From Anaerolineae bacterium (GTDB taxonomy: Bacteria > Chloroflexota > Anaerolineae > Aggregatilineales > Aggregatilineaceae): a stretch of 64,000 nt of DNA. Below are positions 54,579 through 63,874 of the stretch, in pieces. Numbering within the stretch: the stretch's first letter is position 1; every line of letters begins with the position of its first letter. The stretch covers positions 31,975 to 95,974 of the forward strand of contig JAHDLB010000026.1 in the NCBI GenBank assembly GCA_018432315.1, read 5' to 3'. The translations under genes were made by a program, and so were the position numbers. Under the pieces are notes generated by a model, which saw only the letters and a list, made by a program, of their open reading frames with translations, did not search any database and was not told the origin of the DNA.

Positions 54579-56291
54579 TCAGGACGGGCGCCAGGCTTCC
54601 ACCAGATCGCGCCAGGTTTCCCAGACCTCGGTGCGGCCCCCGATATCGACCGTATCGCTGAAGAGGGTGCCGCCCTCCTGCAGGAAACAGCCGTAGTCGC
54701 TCGGCATCACGCCGCTGATCGATTCCTTCTGCGCAAAGGCGACGGCGACCTCCAGCCATTCGGCGTCGAGGGCCATGCTCCGCTGCGGGGCGAGGCAGTA
54801 GCCGTACCACGTTTCGGCCAGCCACAGGGCTTTGCCGCTGTCGCGCGGGTGCCCGCGCTCGGCCAGGATGTCCTCGATCACCTCGAAGGCGCCCGGCTGG
54901 TACACGCGGAAGCTGACGAAGTCGATCCCGTCCAGCGCCAGGATGCGCTCGTAGTAGTCGAGGTCGAAATCGCTCTGGATGGCGATCGTCACGCCGATCT
55001 GGGTGTCCGGGCTTTCCTCGTGGACGGCGTCGCGCAGCGTTTCGGTGTGCGCCACCCACAGCTCCAGCCGCTCGGCCTCGTCGTCCGGCAGGTCGATGGC
55101 GCTGTATTCGCCGTAGGCGTTCGGCTCGGTCACCACTTCGTAGCGGGCCGGCTGGTATACCTGGGCGTAGCGCCGGACGCGATCCTCGTGCAGCGCGGCG
55201 AAATCGGTCCACGGGATGTCGCCGTCGTCGTTGGCCCACACCAGCAGATAGGGCGAATACTGCGAGTCCGACAGGTGCAGCTCGGCGCCGGCTTCCTGAA
55301 TGCGGGCCATGTAATCGGCCTCGTAGGCTTGCTGGCGGGCGATGCGCTCGGCGGCTTCCTGCCGCTCGTCTTCGGTCGGCTCGGCGTCTTCGTCGTCGCC
55401 TTCACCGCCGCTATCGAACAGGCGCGGCTGCTCTTCCTCCAGCCACATATCGCCGCTGGCCCCCAGCCGGACGGTCGCCACGTTCGCATCGAGCAGCGCC
55501 TCAAGCTCGGCCATCCGCAGGTCGAAGCGGGGATCGTCGTCCTCGTTGGCGGTGGCGAAGCTGTAGCCGAGCGTGATGTTGGCGTTCGCGCCCAGGACCA
55601 GGCTGCCGGGCGCGGCCTCGGCGGTCCAATCGTCGCGGCGCTCGTCCAGCCAGCTCTGGCGCTGGGACTGCTGCAGGAAATGGAAGCCGACCGCCAGCAG
55701 GACGACCACGCCGATCCCCACGCCCCACACGACCAGCCCGCGCGGCACGACCGGGTTCAGGCGCTTCCAGTAGAACAGCGTGATCACGTGCAACGCCAGC
55801 GCCGCGATGAGCGCCAGCGCGACGAGCAGAATCGCCGGGGCGAACAGAATGCCGATGGTGCCCAGCGGCGAGAGCGCCGCCGCCGCCGGCACGAACGTGC
55901 TCCACAGGTAGCCGACCACGGCCAGCACCAGCAGCGTCCCCAGCGTGATCAGCAGCGGGGTGCGCCGCCCGTTCCACACGCCGCGCGTGGCAAACAACAC
56001 CACGCCCCCGCCGACCAGCAGCAGGGCCGGCCCCCACATGTAAAATCCGAACCACAGCGCCACCATCACCATGGGCACGCTGAGCAGCGTCAACAGCAGG
56101 CCGCCGCACCCCTGAATGCCCGCGCCGAGCCGGGTCACGGTAGGCGGCGGCGGGGTGTATTCGCGCTTGCCGCCCTTCGCTTCCATCGTGCTCATGCGCG
56201 GCAGGTCGCGGATCATGTTGACATACGCATCCTTGCGCGCCTCTCCCATGACGTCGGGCTGATCGTCGCGCCGGTTCACATCATCACTCAT
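54579..56291 (-). CDS. Polytopic membrane protein with exported TIM-barrel (glycosidase-like) domain
   Basis: 570 residues from ATG 56291 (AAGGAG 8 bp upstream). N-terminal cytoplasmic part (about 1-60), then five to six membrane helices (about 62-205), then an exported C-terminal domain (about 215-570). That domain reads like a clan-A glycoside hydrolase: VVTEPNAYGEY with a candidate acid/base Glu near 391, VSFRVYQPGAF, LWLAETWYGYC with a candidate nucleophile Glu near 493, and a closing GGTLFSDTVD. An acidic low-complexity loop (about 300-320) is inserted. I know no named family with this order. It is 26 bp upstream of mce and 45 bp downstream of an acyl-CoA dehydrogenase. Confidence 0.65.
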   Translation of the reverse strand: MSDDVNRRDDQPDVMGEARKDAYVNMIRDLPRMSTMEAKGGKREYTPPPPTVTRLGAGIQGCGGLLLTLLSVPMVMVALWFGFYMWGPALLLVGGGVVLFATRGVWNGRRTPLLITLGTLLVLAVVGYLWSTFVPAAAALSPLGTIGILFAPAILLVALALIAALALHVITLFYWKRLNPVVPRGLVVWGVGIGVVVLLAVGFHFLQQSQRQSWLDERRDDWTAEAAPGSLVLGANANITLGYSFATANEDDDPRFDLRMAELEALLDANVATVRLGASGDMWLEEEQPRLFDSGGEGDDEDAEPTEDERQEAAERIARQQAYEADYMARIQEAGAELHLSDSQYSPYLLVWANDDGDIPWTDFAALHEDRVRRYAQVYQPARYEVVTEPNAYGEYSAIDLPDDEAERLELWVAHTETLRDAVHEESPDTQIGVTIAIQSDFDLDYYERILALDGIDFVSFRVYQPGAFEVIEDILAERGHPRDSGKALWLAETWYGYCLAPQRSMALDAEWLEVAVAFAQKESISGVMPSDYGCFLQEGGTLFSDTVDIGGRTEVWETWRDLVEAWRPS

Positions 56292-56336
56292 CCAGTTCAC
56301 TCCTTAACAATCGGTCGGCTGAACCGCCCGCTATCC

Positions 56337-57518
56337 TCAGCGCAGCCCCAGTTCGTTGCGCGCGATGACCAGCCGCTGAATTTCGCTGGTTCCCTCGTAG
56401 ATTTCGGTGATTTTGGCGTCGCGGAAATAGCGTTCGACGGGCATTTCCTTACTATACCCCATCCCACCGTGAATTTGAACGGCCTGATGGGCGATGAACA
56501 TGGCCGTTTCGCTGGCGAACAGCTTCGCCATGCTGGCCTCGGTCGTGTAGCGCGCGCCGGTTTGCTTGCTGCGCATCTTCGCCAGCGCCGCGTTGAGCGT
56601 CAGCAGGCGCGCCGCTTCCAGCCGCGTTTTCATGTCGGCGATCTTGGCCTGCGTCATCTGGAATGCGCCGATCGGCTGGCCGAACGCCTCGCGCTCGCGG
56701 GCATACGTCACCGACGCCTCGTATGCCGCCTCGGCGATGCCGACCGCCTGCGCCGCGATCCCGATCCGCCCGGCGTCGAGCACGGTCATCGCGATCTTGA
56801 AGCCCATCCCCGGCTCGCCCAACACGTGCTCGACCGGGCAGGCGTAATCCTCGAACACCAGCTCGCTGGTGGCGCTGGCGCGGATGCCCAGCTTAGGCTC
56901 CTTCTTGCCGCGGATGAACCCCGGCTGGTCCGCCTCGACCAGAAACGCCGTGATGCCGTGGTGGCCCTTCTCCGGCTCGGTCATGGTGAACAGCAGCACG
57001 ATATCGGCCACCGGCCCGCTGGTCACCCAGCTTTTGCGCCCGTTGATGATGTAGTGCGTCCCGGCGTCGTTGAGCACGGCGCGGCTGCGCATGGTGGCCG
57101 CGTCGCTGCCGCTCATCGGCTCGGTGAGCGAATACGCGCCGATCTTTTCGCCGCTGGCGACGGGGACCAGGAAGCGCTGCTTCTGCTCCTCGGTGCCGAA
57201 GCGCAGCAGGGCATAGTTCACCAGGCTGTTGTTGACGCTCATCACCGTGCTGTGCGACGCGTCCGCCTTCGCGATCTCGGTCACGGCCAGCACGTACGCG
57301 ATCGTATCCATGCCCGCGCCGCCGTAGTCTTCGGGCATTTCGATGCCCATCAGGCCCATTGCGCCCATCTTGCGGATCGTGTCCAGCGGGAACTCGCCCG
57401 TTTCGTCGAACTCGGCGGCAATCGGGACGATCTCGCGCCGGGCAAATTCGCGGACGGCATCGCGCAGCATGATGTGCTCGTCGGTCAGTTCCAGGGTGGG
57501 TCCGGTGGTGTCGATCAT
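56337..57518 (-). CDS. Acyl-CoA dehydrogenase
   Basis: 393 residues, the full length for the family. N-terminal helical domain (LTDEHIMLRDAVREFARREIVPIAAEFDETGEFP), the middle beta domain with YSLTEPMSGSDAATMRSRA, and the C-terminal helical domain with QTGARYTTEASMAKLFASETAMFIAHQAVQIHGGMGYSKEMPVERYFRDAKITEIYEGTSEIQR, where the Glu of EGTSEIQ is the catalytic base of short/medium-chain enzymes. It forms a flavoprotein that introduces a double bond next to the acyl carbonyl. Chain preference is not certain. It is followed by the membrane protein and the epimerase; operon membership is likely. Confidence 0.95.
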   Translation of the reverse strand: MIDTTGPTLELTDEHIMLRDAVREFARREIVPIAAEFDETGEFPLDTIRKMGAMGLMGIEMPEDYGGAGMDTIAYVLAVTEIAKADASHSTVMSVNNSLVNYALLRFGTEEQKQRFLVPVASGEKIGAYSLTEPMSGSDAATMRSRAVLNDAGTHYIINGRKSWVTSGPVADIVLLFTMTEPEKGHHGITAFLVEADQPGFIRGKKEPKLGIRASATSELVFEDYACPVEHVLGEPGMGFKIAMTVLDAGRIGIAAQAVGIAEAAYEASVTYAREREAFGQPIGAFQMTQAKIADMKTRLEAARLLTLNAALAKMRSKQTGARYTTEASMAKLFASETAMFIAHQAVQIHGGMGYSKEMPVERYFRDAKITEIYEGTSEIQRLVIARNELGLR

Positions 57519-57657
57519 GAGTCAGTCTCCCTGAACAGGTCGGCTCGCGGCATGCAGCCGATCGGGCACCTATTGTACTCGGTTTGGCGTCCCGGCCCCA
57601 CGTGAAAGATCGCGGCGGGCGGCGGCGCTAGAACTTCGTCAGATTCGCACAACACGC

Positions 57658-57686
57658 TTGGCAAACGAGTCGGGCTGCCTTATAAT
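57658..57686 (+). promoter_or_regulatory. Near-consensus sigma70 promoter
   Basis: TTGGCA (57658-57663), 17 bp, TATAAT (57681-57686). Near-ideal spacing and a perfect -10. The start should lie near 57693. It is 230 bp before cysK, too far for a plain promoter, and produces the small RNA or leader. Confidence 0.85.
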
Positions 57687-57692
57687 AGGACC

Positions 57693-57892
57693 AGATCGTT
57701 GGATTAATCTGACAAAAATCAAGGTAAATCGAAGCGCAATCATGCTTTCCCACACACTGGCTTGCTCCTGTATCTGCCGTTCGACCAGGCGCCATCGACG
57801 CTTGTGGTGTGATTCTGGGAGCTGAGTCCGCTTAACTGAGATCAGCATCGACCGGATCGGTCACGCAGCACAAGCGTGGCCGATCTTTTTTT
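57693..57892 (+). ncRNA. Small RNA or long leader ahead of cysK, 6S-like fold
   Basis: A 200-base transcript bounded by a near-consensus promoter (57658-57686) and a strong intrinsic terminator (57855-57892), without an ORF. The middle can form a long hairpin interrupted by a large internal bubble: AAGCG with CGCTT outside, then TCCCA with TGGGA and CACAC with GTGTG inside, leaving unpaired stretches of about 10 and 8 bases. That outline is the one of 6S RNA, whose bubble mimics an open promoter. The 5' part (GATC, with GACC just ahead of it) can also pair with the terminator's left arm (GATCGGTC). It may be a 6S RNA or an attenuator of cysK. I see no T-box or SAM motif. Confidence 0.55.
57855..57892 (+). 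terminator. Strong intrinsic terminator before cysK
   Basis: GATCGGTCACGC (57855-57866) pairs with GCGTGGCCGATC (57874-57885), one G-T pair, followed by seven T. It lies 31 bp before the cysK ATG. Confidence 0.92.
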
Positions 57893-57922
57893 GTCCGATC
57901 ACCTGACACAAGGGGAGCCATT

Positions 57923-58873
57923 ATGACCATCGCAGAGAAAACCAACATCGCCGCTAACGTGACCGAGCTGGTCGGCAACACGCCGCTGGTGCGCCTCAAC
58001 CGCGTGGTGGGCGACGCCCCGGCGACGGTCGTCGCCAAGCTGGAATACTACAACCCCGCCAAGAGCGTGAAGGACCGCATCGGGCTGTCGATGATCGAAG
58101 CCGCCGAGCAGGCGGGGAAGATCGGCCCGGACACGCTCATCGTCGAGCCGACCAGCGGCAACACGGGCATCGCGCTGGCGATGGTGTGCGCCCAGCGGGG
58201 CTATCGCCTGGTGCTGACCATGCCCGACACGATGAGCGTCGAGCGGCGCAAGATCCTGCGCGCCTTTGGGGCCGAGCTGGTGCTGACGCCCGGCGCGGAC
58301 GGCATGAACGGCGCGATCGCCGCCGCCAACCGCCTGGCCGAAAAAAACCCGAACGTCTTCATCCCGCAGCAGTTCCAGAACCCGGCCAATCCCGAAGTGC
58401 ACCGCCGCACCACCGCCGAAGAGATCTGGCGCGACACGGCGGGCAAGGTCGATATCCTGGTGTCGGGCATCGGCACGGGCGGCACGATCACGGGCGTGGG
58501 CGAGGTGCTCAAGGAGCGCAAGCCCTCGGCGCAGGTCGTGGCGGTCGAGCCGGCGGCCTCGCCGGTGCTCTCCGGCGGGCAGAAGGGCCCGCACAAAATC
58601 CAGGGCATCGGCGCGGGTTTCGTGCCGGAGGTGCTGAACACGAGCATCTACGACGAGGTGATCACCGTGACCGACGAGGACGCCCTCGCCACGGCACGGC
58701 GCATGGCGACCGAGGAAGGGCTGCTGGTCGGCATCTCGTCCGGCGCGGCGACGTGGGCCGCGCTCCAGGTCGCCCACCGCCCCGAAAACGCGGGCAAGCT
58801 GATCGTCGTGGTCATTCCGTCGTGGGGCGAGCGCTACCTGTCGACGGCGCTCTTTGCCGACCTGGAGGACTGA
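57923..58873 (+). CDS. cysK: Cysteine synthase A (O-acetylserine sulfhydrylase)
   Basis: 316 residues, ATG 57923 after AGGGGAG. The PLP Lys is K50 in KSVKDRIG; the phosphate loop GTGGTITG and the substrate loop TSGNTGIA are in place, as is the preceding [10 protein letters not shown]. The type is the fold II beta-family, CysK/CysM group. It joins O-acetylserine with sulfide to give cysteine. It is followed 66 bp later by cysE, which makes O-acetylserine. A strong terminator sits right before its start, so expression may depend on antitermination or on low-level read-through. Confidence 0.95.
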   Translation: MTIAEKTNIAANVTELVGNTPLVRLNRVVGDAPATVVAKLEYYNPAKSVKDRIGLSMIEAAEQAGKIGPDTLIVEPTSGNTGIALAMVCAQRGYRLVLTMPDTMSVERRKILRAFGAELVLTPGADGMNGAIAAANRLAEKNPNVFIPQQFQNPANPEVHRRTTAEEIWRDTAGKVDILVSGIGTGGTITGVGEVLKERKPSAQVVAVEPAASPVLSGGQKGPHKIQGIGAGFVPEVLNTSIYDEVITVTDEDALATARRMATEEGLLVGISSGAATWAALQVAHRPENAGKLIVVVIPSWGERYLSTALFADLED

Positions 58874-58939
58874 TCCGCACATACCGGCGGCGGCGGGCCG
58901 GAACGCGGCTCGCCGTCGAAAGCACGAGGAGGAGCGAAT

Positions 58940-59650
58940 ATGTTCGACACGATTCGCCAGGACATCAATTGCATACTGGAACGTGACCCTGCCGCCCGCA
59001 GCCGGCTGGAGGTGATCACGTCTTATTCGGGCCTGCACGCGGTATGGCTGCACCGGATCGCCAACCGCCTGTGGCGCGCCCGGCTGAAGCTGCCGGCGCG
59101 GTGGCTGTCGCAGTTGGCGCGCTGGCTGACCGGCATCGAGATTCACCCCGGCGCGACGATTGGCCCGCGCCTGTTCATCGATCACGGGATGGGCGTGGTC
59201 ATCGGCGAGACGGCAGAGATCGGCGCGGACGTGACGCTGTATCACGGCGTCACGCTGGGCGGTGTCAGCCTGGAGCCGGGCAAGCGCCATCCCACCATCG
59301 AAGATGGCGTCGTGATCGGCGCGGGGGCGAAAGTGCTGGGCGCGATCACGATTGGCCGCAATACACGCATAGGAGCGAACGCAGTGGTTGTCAAAGATGT
59401 AGAACCCGACATGGTCGTCGTCGGCATTCCCGGCAAGCCGATCCACCGCAGCGGGCCGGAACCGTCCTCGCACCGGCCCGACCTGGCGCATAACATCCTG
59501 CCGGATATCCTCTCCGAGCGGCTGGATCGCATCCTGGATCGCCTGGACGAGGTCGAGCACACGATCCGCGCCAACGGCGGCGGGACCGACAACGAAGCCG
59601 GGCGCGACGAGGAAAACACGATCGAGATCGAACTCGACTACGTGATCTAG
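58940..59650 (+). CDS. cysE: Serine O-acetyltransferase
   Basis: 236 residues, ATG 58940, with GAGGAGGAG 5 bp upstream. N-terminal helices ([18 protein letters not shown]) and the left-handed beta helix from about 65: [43 protein letters not shown], with catalytic His and Asp. C-terminal tail (about 170-236) is longer than usual and acidic ([20 protein letters not shown]), without the usual EpsC-type GI end that docks into CysK, so the CysE-CysK complex may differ. It makes O-acetylserine for cysK, with which it forms an operon. Confidence 0.94.
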   Translation: MFDTIRQDINCILERDPAARSRLEVITSYSGLHAVWLHRIANRLWRARLKLPARWLSQLARWLTGIEIHPGATIGPRLFIDHGMGVVIGETAEIGADVTLYHGVTLGGVSLEPGKRHPTIEDGVVIGAGAKVLGAITIGRNTRIGANAVVVKDVEPDMVVVGIPGKPIHRSGPEPSSHRPDLAHNILPDILSERLDRILDRLDEVEHTIRANGGGTDNEAGRDEENTIEIELDYVI

Positions 59651-59659
59651 CGGCCCAAC

Positions 59660-59699
59660 AAAAAAACCCCACGCCCGTCAAAAACTGAGGGGTGTGGGG
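59660..59699 (-). terminator. Terminator between cysE and the large lipoprotein gene
   Basis: CCCCACGCCC (59667-59676) pairs with GGGGTGTGGGG (59689-59699), one G-T; the minus strand then runs into seven T (59660-59666). It suits the minus-strand gene (stop at 59729). It can also slow cysE transcription. Confidence 0.8.
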
Positions 59700-59728
59700 C
59701 CGGTTGGCTACAAGTGCCGCCGGGTGCG

Positions 59729-62700
59729 TCACGCGTCCGGCGTGTGGGTGGGCCGGGGAGTATAGGTCGGCTGGGGTGTGTACGTCGGGCGCGGCGTGTA
59801 GGTCGGCTGGGGGGCGAGCGCCGGGGCGCGGCGCACGTCCAGCGAGCGAACCAGCGGCTGGGCGACCATCTCGTCCAACTGCTCGATATCGCGCACCGTT
59901 GGCGCCACCAGCAGCACCGCCACCCAATCCGTCGCCGAAAGCTCCACGATATAGATCACCCCGGCGGACCCGGTGTCCACGTCCGGCGCGAGCGCGCGCA
60001 CGGCGGGGTACTCGAGATCCACATACGGCACGCTCAACTCCCGGTCCACGCCGAAGTGCTCTTCCATGAGATCCTCAGCCGTTTCCACACGAGCGAACTC
60101 CGGCTGGCTGAGATCCACCCGCACAATGCCCAGGGCGGGCGCGGTGGGTGTATGCTCCGGGTGCTCGGCGTCGGCGGGACTCACGTAGAACAGGGTGTTG
60201 GACGTGCCCGGCGCGCGGGCGGTCAATGCCTGATCGGTGGTCATCGTCCAGTCGTCCGGCACCAGATACGCCAGGCCCAGGTCGGCATCCACGTACTGGC
60301 TGAGCGAAATCTCCAGGGAGAGCGCGATGGGTGTCCCAGCCGGTGCGGATTCGTCCGGCGGCGGGAACAACGCGGCATCGAACGGGCTTTCACCCACCTG
60401 GATCGAGCGCACCAGCGGCTGCATGATGGCCTCGTCCAACAGCGCGACGCTGGCCGGGGGCGGCGCCACCAGCGCAGCAGCCACCCAATCGGTCTCGGAC
60501 ACGATCACCAGGTAAAACACCGCATCGAACTCAGCCTCGGCGCCGCCCTGGCGAAGCGTGTAAGTCGGGTAGGTTCCCTGCTCGAACTCGCGCACGCCGG
60601 CTTCATCGACGCCAAACACATAGCTTATCGCTTCTGAGGGGTCCGAGAAGGTATGTGCCGGCGCGATGGCCGACACGTACGCACGCATCAGCACGATGGC
60701 GGGATAGTTCGGCTCGGGCAGGTCTTCCTGAATGTCGCTCGGGTTCTCGAAAAAGATCTCGGTCATGAACCCTGCCTCGGGATCGGCGAGCGCCTCCGAG
60801 GAATACGGAATCCACGCGGCGGGGACCTCGGCTGACAGGCCGAGCACGTCGCTGTCGTAAGTTTGCAGCTCGATCGGCGCGGCGGGCGTCGCCGTCTCGC
60901 CCGGCGGGGGTGTGGCCTCGGTCCCGGCATCGTCCGGCGGCGCGGCCAGCGCGATCGCCAGCGGGTCGAAGACGTCCGCGCGGTAAGCGTCGAACTCGTC
61001 CGCCGGGGCGCTCGCCGACACCAGCGCCAGGTCGCCATCCGGCAGCGTGATCAGGTACACCGCCCCGCGCATCTCGTCGCCCTCGGTCAGGATCAGGCTG
61101 ATGTTCTCGTCATCGAAAGGCGCCACCTGCCCCTCCAGCCGCTGCGCGATAAGCTCGGCAGCGTCATCGCGACCGGCCACGTCGTCGGGAATCTCCCACA
61201 GGCCCTTCAGGTCGTCACGCTGGCCGGCGTAGACGAAGACCTGCGCCGCGCCATCGGTCAGGAAGACGGTGTTGGCGTCGCGCCGCACCGGCTCGTCCCA
61301 ACCCTCCGGCACCTCGATCGTCACGGGGAATTCTTCACCGGCCAGGGCCGCCGCGGTGGCGGTTGCCTCGCTCACGATCGCCGTGGCGGTCGCGTCCAGG
61401 TCGGGCGTGGCGCTCGGTTCGGCTGTCCCCTTGGATGCCGCCGCGGCGGTCGCGCCGGCGATGATCGCCGTCGCGGTGAACTGCCCTGGGCTGGTGGTCG
61501 GCGGCAGCGGCGTGCCCAACTCGCGGGCGGCAGCCGTCGCCGTGACGTCGACGATGAGTGACGTCGCGGTGATCTCCGCCGGGCTGATCGTCCGCGTCGG
61601 CGTGAGCGTGAATTCCGGCTGCGCGGCGTCCATCGTCGCCTGCTGAATGACCGACGTCCCGGTGAGCTGCATCGGGCGGAGCGTCTCGGTCGGCGTGACC
61701 GGGATCACCGTCACGACCGGGCTGGGCGGGATCGCCGTGCCGGTGAGCGACGCTTCGGCGGCGACGCGGGTCGCTTCCTGCACGATGGCAGTCGCCGTGG
61801 CGAACAGGTCCGGCGTGGGGCCAGCCGGTGAGGAGGTCACGGTCGGCGGGACGGCGGACGGCGTGGCGGTGGGGACGCGCGGCGTGCGCGTGGGCTGGCG
61901 CGTGACCGTCACCTCGAAGCGCATCGGCGTGAGGGTGGGCAGCGGCGTGGGCACAAACGGCTCCAGCGTGGGGCGCGGGGTAGGCGTGGGCGGCGGGGCG
62001 CCAATGGTCAGCGAGGCAACCAGCGGCTCGAAGACCGCCGCCTCGAACGCGTCGACCTCCGCGAGCGGCGCCTGGCTCCCCACGAACACCCACTCGGCAC
62101 CGTGCCGGAGCAGGTAGTAATGGAAGCCGCTGGTGTCGTCCTGGCCGGTGGCCTCCCAGGCAGGCTCATCGAAGCGGTCGGTTTCCGCGATCGTCGACTC
62201 GATGCCGTACAGCGTGTCCTGGAGAATGGCGACGGGCTCGGTGCTGGAGAATATGCCGGCCTCGACCAGTTCATCCGGCAGGCCGCGCACGAAGACGATC
62301 AGGACCTGGTCCGGGTCGGTGGGCATCCCGACTGCCGTGAACGGCGTGAGCTGGTTGGGGGGGCGCCACTGCGCCGGATAGTCGAATTCCAGCCCCAGGC
62401 CCTCGATCGCCGTCCGGCGCAGGGCGATCTCGACCGGCGTGGCCGTTACCACGGTCGGCGACGGCAGGGCGGTCGGCGATGGCGGTTGCGTCAGGGTGGG
62501 CCGCGGAGTCGCGGTGGGCAGCGCCGCCAGCGTCCCCTCGACCGCCGATTGGACGGCAGCGGCGAACTCAGCCTGTTCGGTCGCGTTCGCCGAGCGCGTC
62601 CCCTGCAGGTCGATCGTCGGCGTCAGGCTTGGTTCCTCGGTTGGGATGGCGGTGTACGTCGCGCTCGGCGTCAGCGTCGGCGAGGCGGTGAGCGTCGGGG

Positions 62701-63703
62701 CGGGCGTGTCGGTGGGAATCGGTGTATACGTCGGGTAGGGCGTGCTCGTCGGCAGCGCGCCCACCGTCGCCTCGACCGCCGCCGCAAAGGCCGCCTGCCC
62801 GGTCGCATTCGCCGAGCGCGTCCCCTGCAGGTCGATCGTCGGCGTGAGCGTCGGCGCTTCGGTCGGTATGGCGGTGAACGTCGCGCTCGGCGTCAGCGTC
62901 GGCGCGGGCGTGCCGGTCGGAATCAACGTGTGCGTTGGGTAGGGCGTGCCGGTTGGCAGCGCCTCGACCGTCGCCTCGACCGCCGCCGCAAGCGTCGCAC
63001 GGTCAGCCGCATTCGCCGATCGCGTGCCGCGCACGTCGATCGTCGGCGTGAGGCTCGGCGTCAGCGTCGGGGCGGGCGTGTCGGTGGGAACAAACGTGTG
63101 CGTTGGGTAGGGCGTGCTCGTCGGCAGCGCCTCGACCGTCGCCTCGACCGCCGCGGCAAAGGCTGCCTGCTGAGTCGCGTTCGCCGACCGCGTCCCCTGC
63201 AGGTCGATCGTCGGCGTGAGCGTCGGCGCTTCGGTCGGTATGGCGGTGTGCGTTGCGCTCGGTGTCAGCGTCGGCGCGGGCGTGTCGGTGGGCGGGAGCG
63301 TGTTGGTCGGCTGCGCCGTCAGCGTCTGCGCCACAGATTCGGCCACCTGGGTCGCCTGTTCGTGCGCCACCGCCGTGAGATCCGGGGAAGGCGTGGCGGT
63401 GGGCGGGATTTCAGTCGGTGTGGCGCTGGGCGGAATCGCAGTCGGGGTATTGGTAGCCGCCTCGGTGGGCGTTTCGGACGGGGCGGCGGTGGTCGGTGTT
63501 GCGGTTGGTGGAAGTTCCGTCGGCGTCTCAGGAAGCGCGGTCGGGCTGGGAAGGACTGTGGAGGTGGGCTGCATCGCCTGGGCGGTTGCATCCTGCGTGA
63601 GCGTGGGCGTCGGCTCGACGGTGCTCACGCGCCCCTGGCAGGCAGCCGCAAAGACCAGAAGTCCCAGTGCGATCAGGGCGATTCGAAGGCTCTTACGCAG
63701 CAC
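59729..63703 (-). CDS. Large Thr/Pro-rich lipoprotein with four PsbP-like domains
   Basis: 1,324 residues from GTG 63703 (AAGGAGG upstream). Lipobox VFAAAC (Cys about 22), so lipid-anchored outside. Residues of about 30-430 are a Thr/Pro/Ala-rich stalk with repeated LTPTIDLQGTRSANAT, EATVEALPTSTPYPTHT and PTDTPAPTLTPS units, visible as DNA repeats at about 62500-63300. Four folded domains follow: about 433-568 (LGLEFDYPAQW), 793-918 (VTIEVPEGW), 949-1111 (LGLSAEVPAAW) and 1134-1291 (LGLAYLVPDDW), each opening like a PsbP-like unit, with a second Thr/Pro stalk (about 570-790) between the first two. The C-terminus is a Tyr/Thr/Pro repeat (YTPRPTYTPQPTYTP). Probably a surface stalk protein; ligand unknown. 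Confidence 0.82.
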   Translation of the reverse strand: MLRKSLRIALIALGLLVFAAACQGRVSTVEPTPTLTQDATAQAMQPTSTVLPSPTALPETPTELPPTATPTTAAPSETPTEAATNTPTAIPPSATPTEIPPTATPSPDLTAVAHEQATQVAESVAQTLTAQPTNTLPPTDTPAPTLTPSATHTAIPTEAPTLTPTIDLQGTRSANATQQAAFAAAVEATVEALPTSTPYPTHTFVPTDTPAPTLTPSLTPTIDVRGTRSANAADRATLAAAVEATVEALPTGTPYPTHTLIPTGTPAPTLTPSATFTAIPTEAPTLTPTIDLQGTRSANATGQAAFAAAVEATVGALPTSTPYPTYTPIPTDTPAPTLTASPTLTPSATYTAIPTEEPSLTPTIDLQGTRSANATEQAEFAAAVQSAVEGTLAALPTATPRPTLTQPPSPTALPSPTVVTATPVEIALRRTAIEGLGLEFDYPAQWRPPNQLTPFTAVGMPTDPDQVLIVFVRGLPDELVEAGIFSSTEPVAILQDTLYGIESTIAETDRFDEPAWEATGQDDTSGFHYYLLRHGAEWVFVGSQAPLAEVDAFEAAVFEPLVASLTIGAPPPTPTPRPTLEPFVPTPLPTLTPMRFEVTVTRQPTRTPRVPTATPSAVPPTVTSSPAGPTPDLFATATAIVQEATRVAAEASLTGTAIPPSPVVTVIPVTPTETLRPMQLTGTSVIQQATMDAAQPEFTLTPTRTISPAEITATSLIVDVTATAAARELGTPLPPTTSPGQFTATAIIAGATAAAASKGTAEPSATPDLDATATAIVSEATATAAALAGEEFPVTIEVPEGWDEPVRRDANTVFLTDGAAQVFVYAGQRDDLKGLWEIPDDVAGRDDAAELIAQRLEGQVAPFDDENISLILTEGDEMRGAVYLITLPDGDLALVSASAPADEFDAYRADVFDPLAIALAAPPDDAGTEATPPPGETATPAAPIELQTYDSDVLGLSAEVPAAWIPYSSEALADPEAGFMTEIFFENPSDIQEDLPEPNYPAIVLMRAYVSAIAPAHTFSDPSEAISYVFGVDEAGVREFEQGTYPTYTLRQGGAEAEFDAVFYLVIVSETDWVAAALVAPPPASVALLDEAIMQPLVRSIQVGESPFDAALFPPPDESAPAGTPIALSLEISLSQYVDADLGLAYLVPDDWTMTTDQALTARAPGTSNTLFYVSPADAEHPEHTPTAPALGIVRVDLSQPEFARVETAEDLMEEHFGVDRELSVPYVDLEYPAVRALAPDVDTGSAGVIYIVELSATDWVAVLLVAPTVRDIEQLDEMVAQPLVRSLDVRRAPALAPQPTYTPRPTYTPQPTYTPRPTHTPDA
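62500..63300 (-). repeat. Degenerate tandem DNA repeats coding the Thr/Pro stalk
   Basis: Units of roughly 170-230 bp, marked by the recurring CTCGACCGCCG (near 62537, 62766, 62974, 63142). The repeat lies within the reading frame and codes the stalk of the large lipoprotein. Copies vary in length because some lack one sub-unit, so slippage or recombination is likely. Confidence 0.7.
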
Positions 63704-63807
63704 GGTTCCCTCCTTGTCCGCACATCCAGGCAACGATTTATCCCGAACAGCGTGTGATACTTTCCGTTGGCGCTCGCCAGACAGTATACATCAGGCCAGC
63801 CGGAGAT

Positions 63808-63832
63808 AAAAAAACGCGCCGGAGAGGCGCGT
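63808..63832 (-). terminator. Terminator of the rRNA operon
   Basis: ACGCGCC (63814-63820) pairs with GGCGCGT (63826-63832) around GGAGA; on the minus strand it runs into seven T (63808-63814). It lies 43 bp after the 5S rRNA. Confidence 0.85.
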
Positions 63833-63874
63833 GGGAAAAGCGAGCAGGTATAGAAAAAGAATGAGGTCGGATGA

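Noticed and set aside
57693..57922. T-box, SAM or cobalamin riboswitch before cysK
   Set aside because: No AGGGTGGNACCGCG, no SAM-I core and no B12 box. The structure is better described as unassigned or 6S-like.
62500..63300. Possible CRISPR or non-coding satellite array
   Set aside because: The repeats keep the reading frame of the large lipoprotein, vary in length and have no unique spacers.
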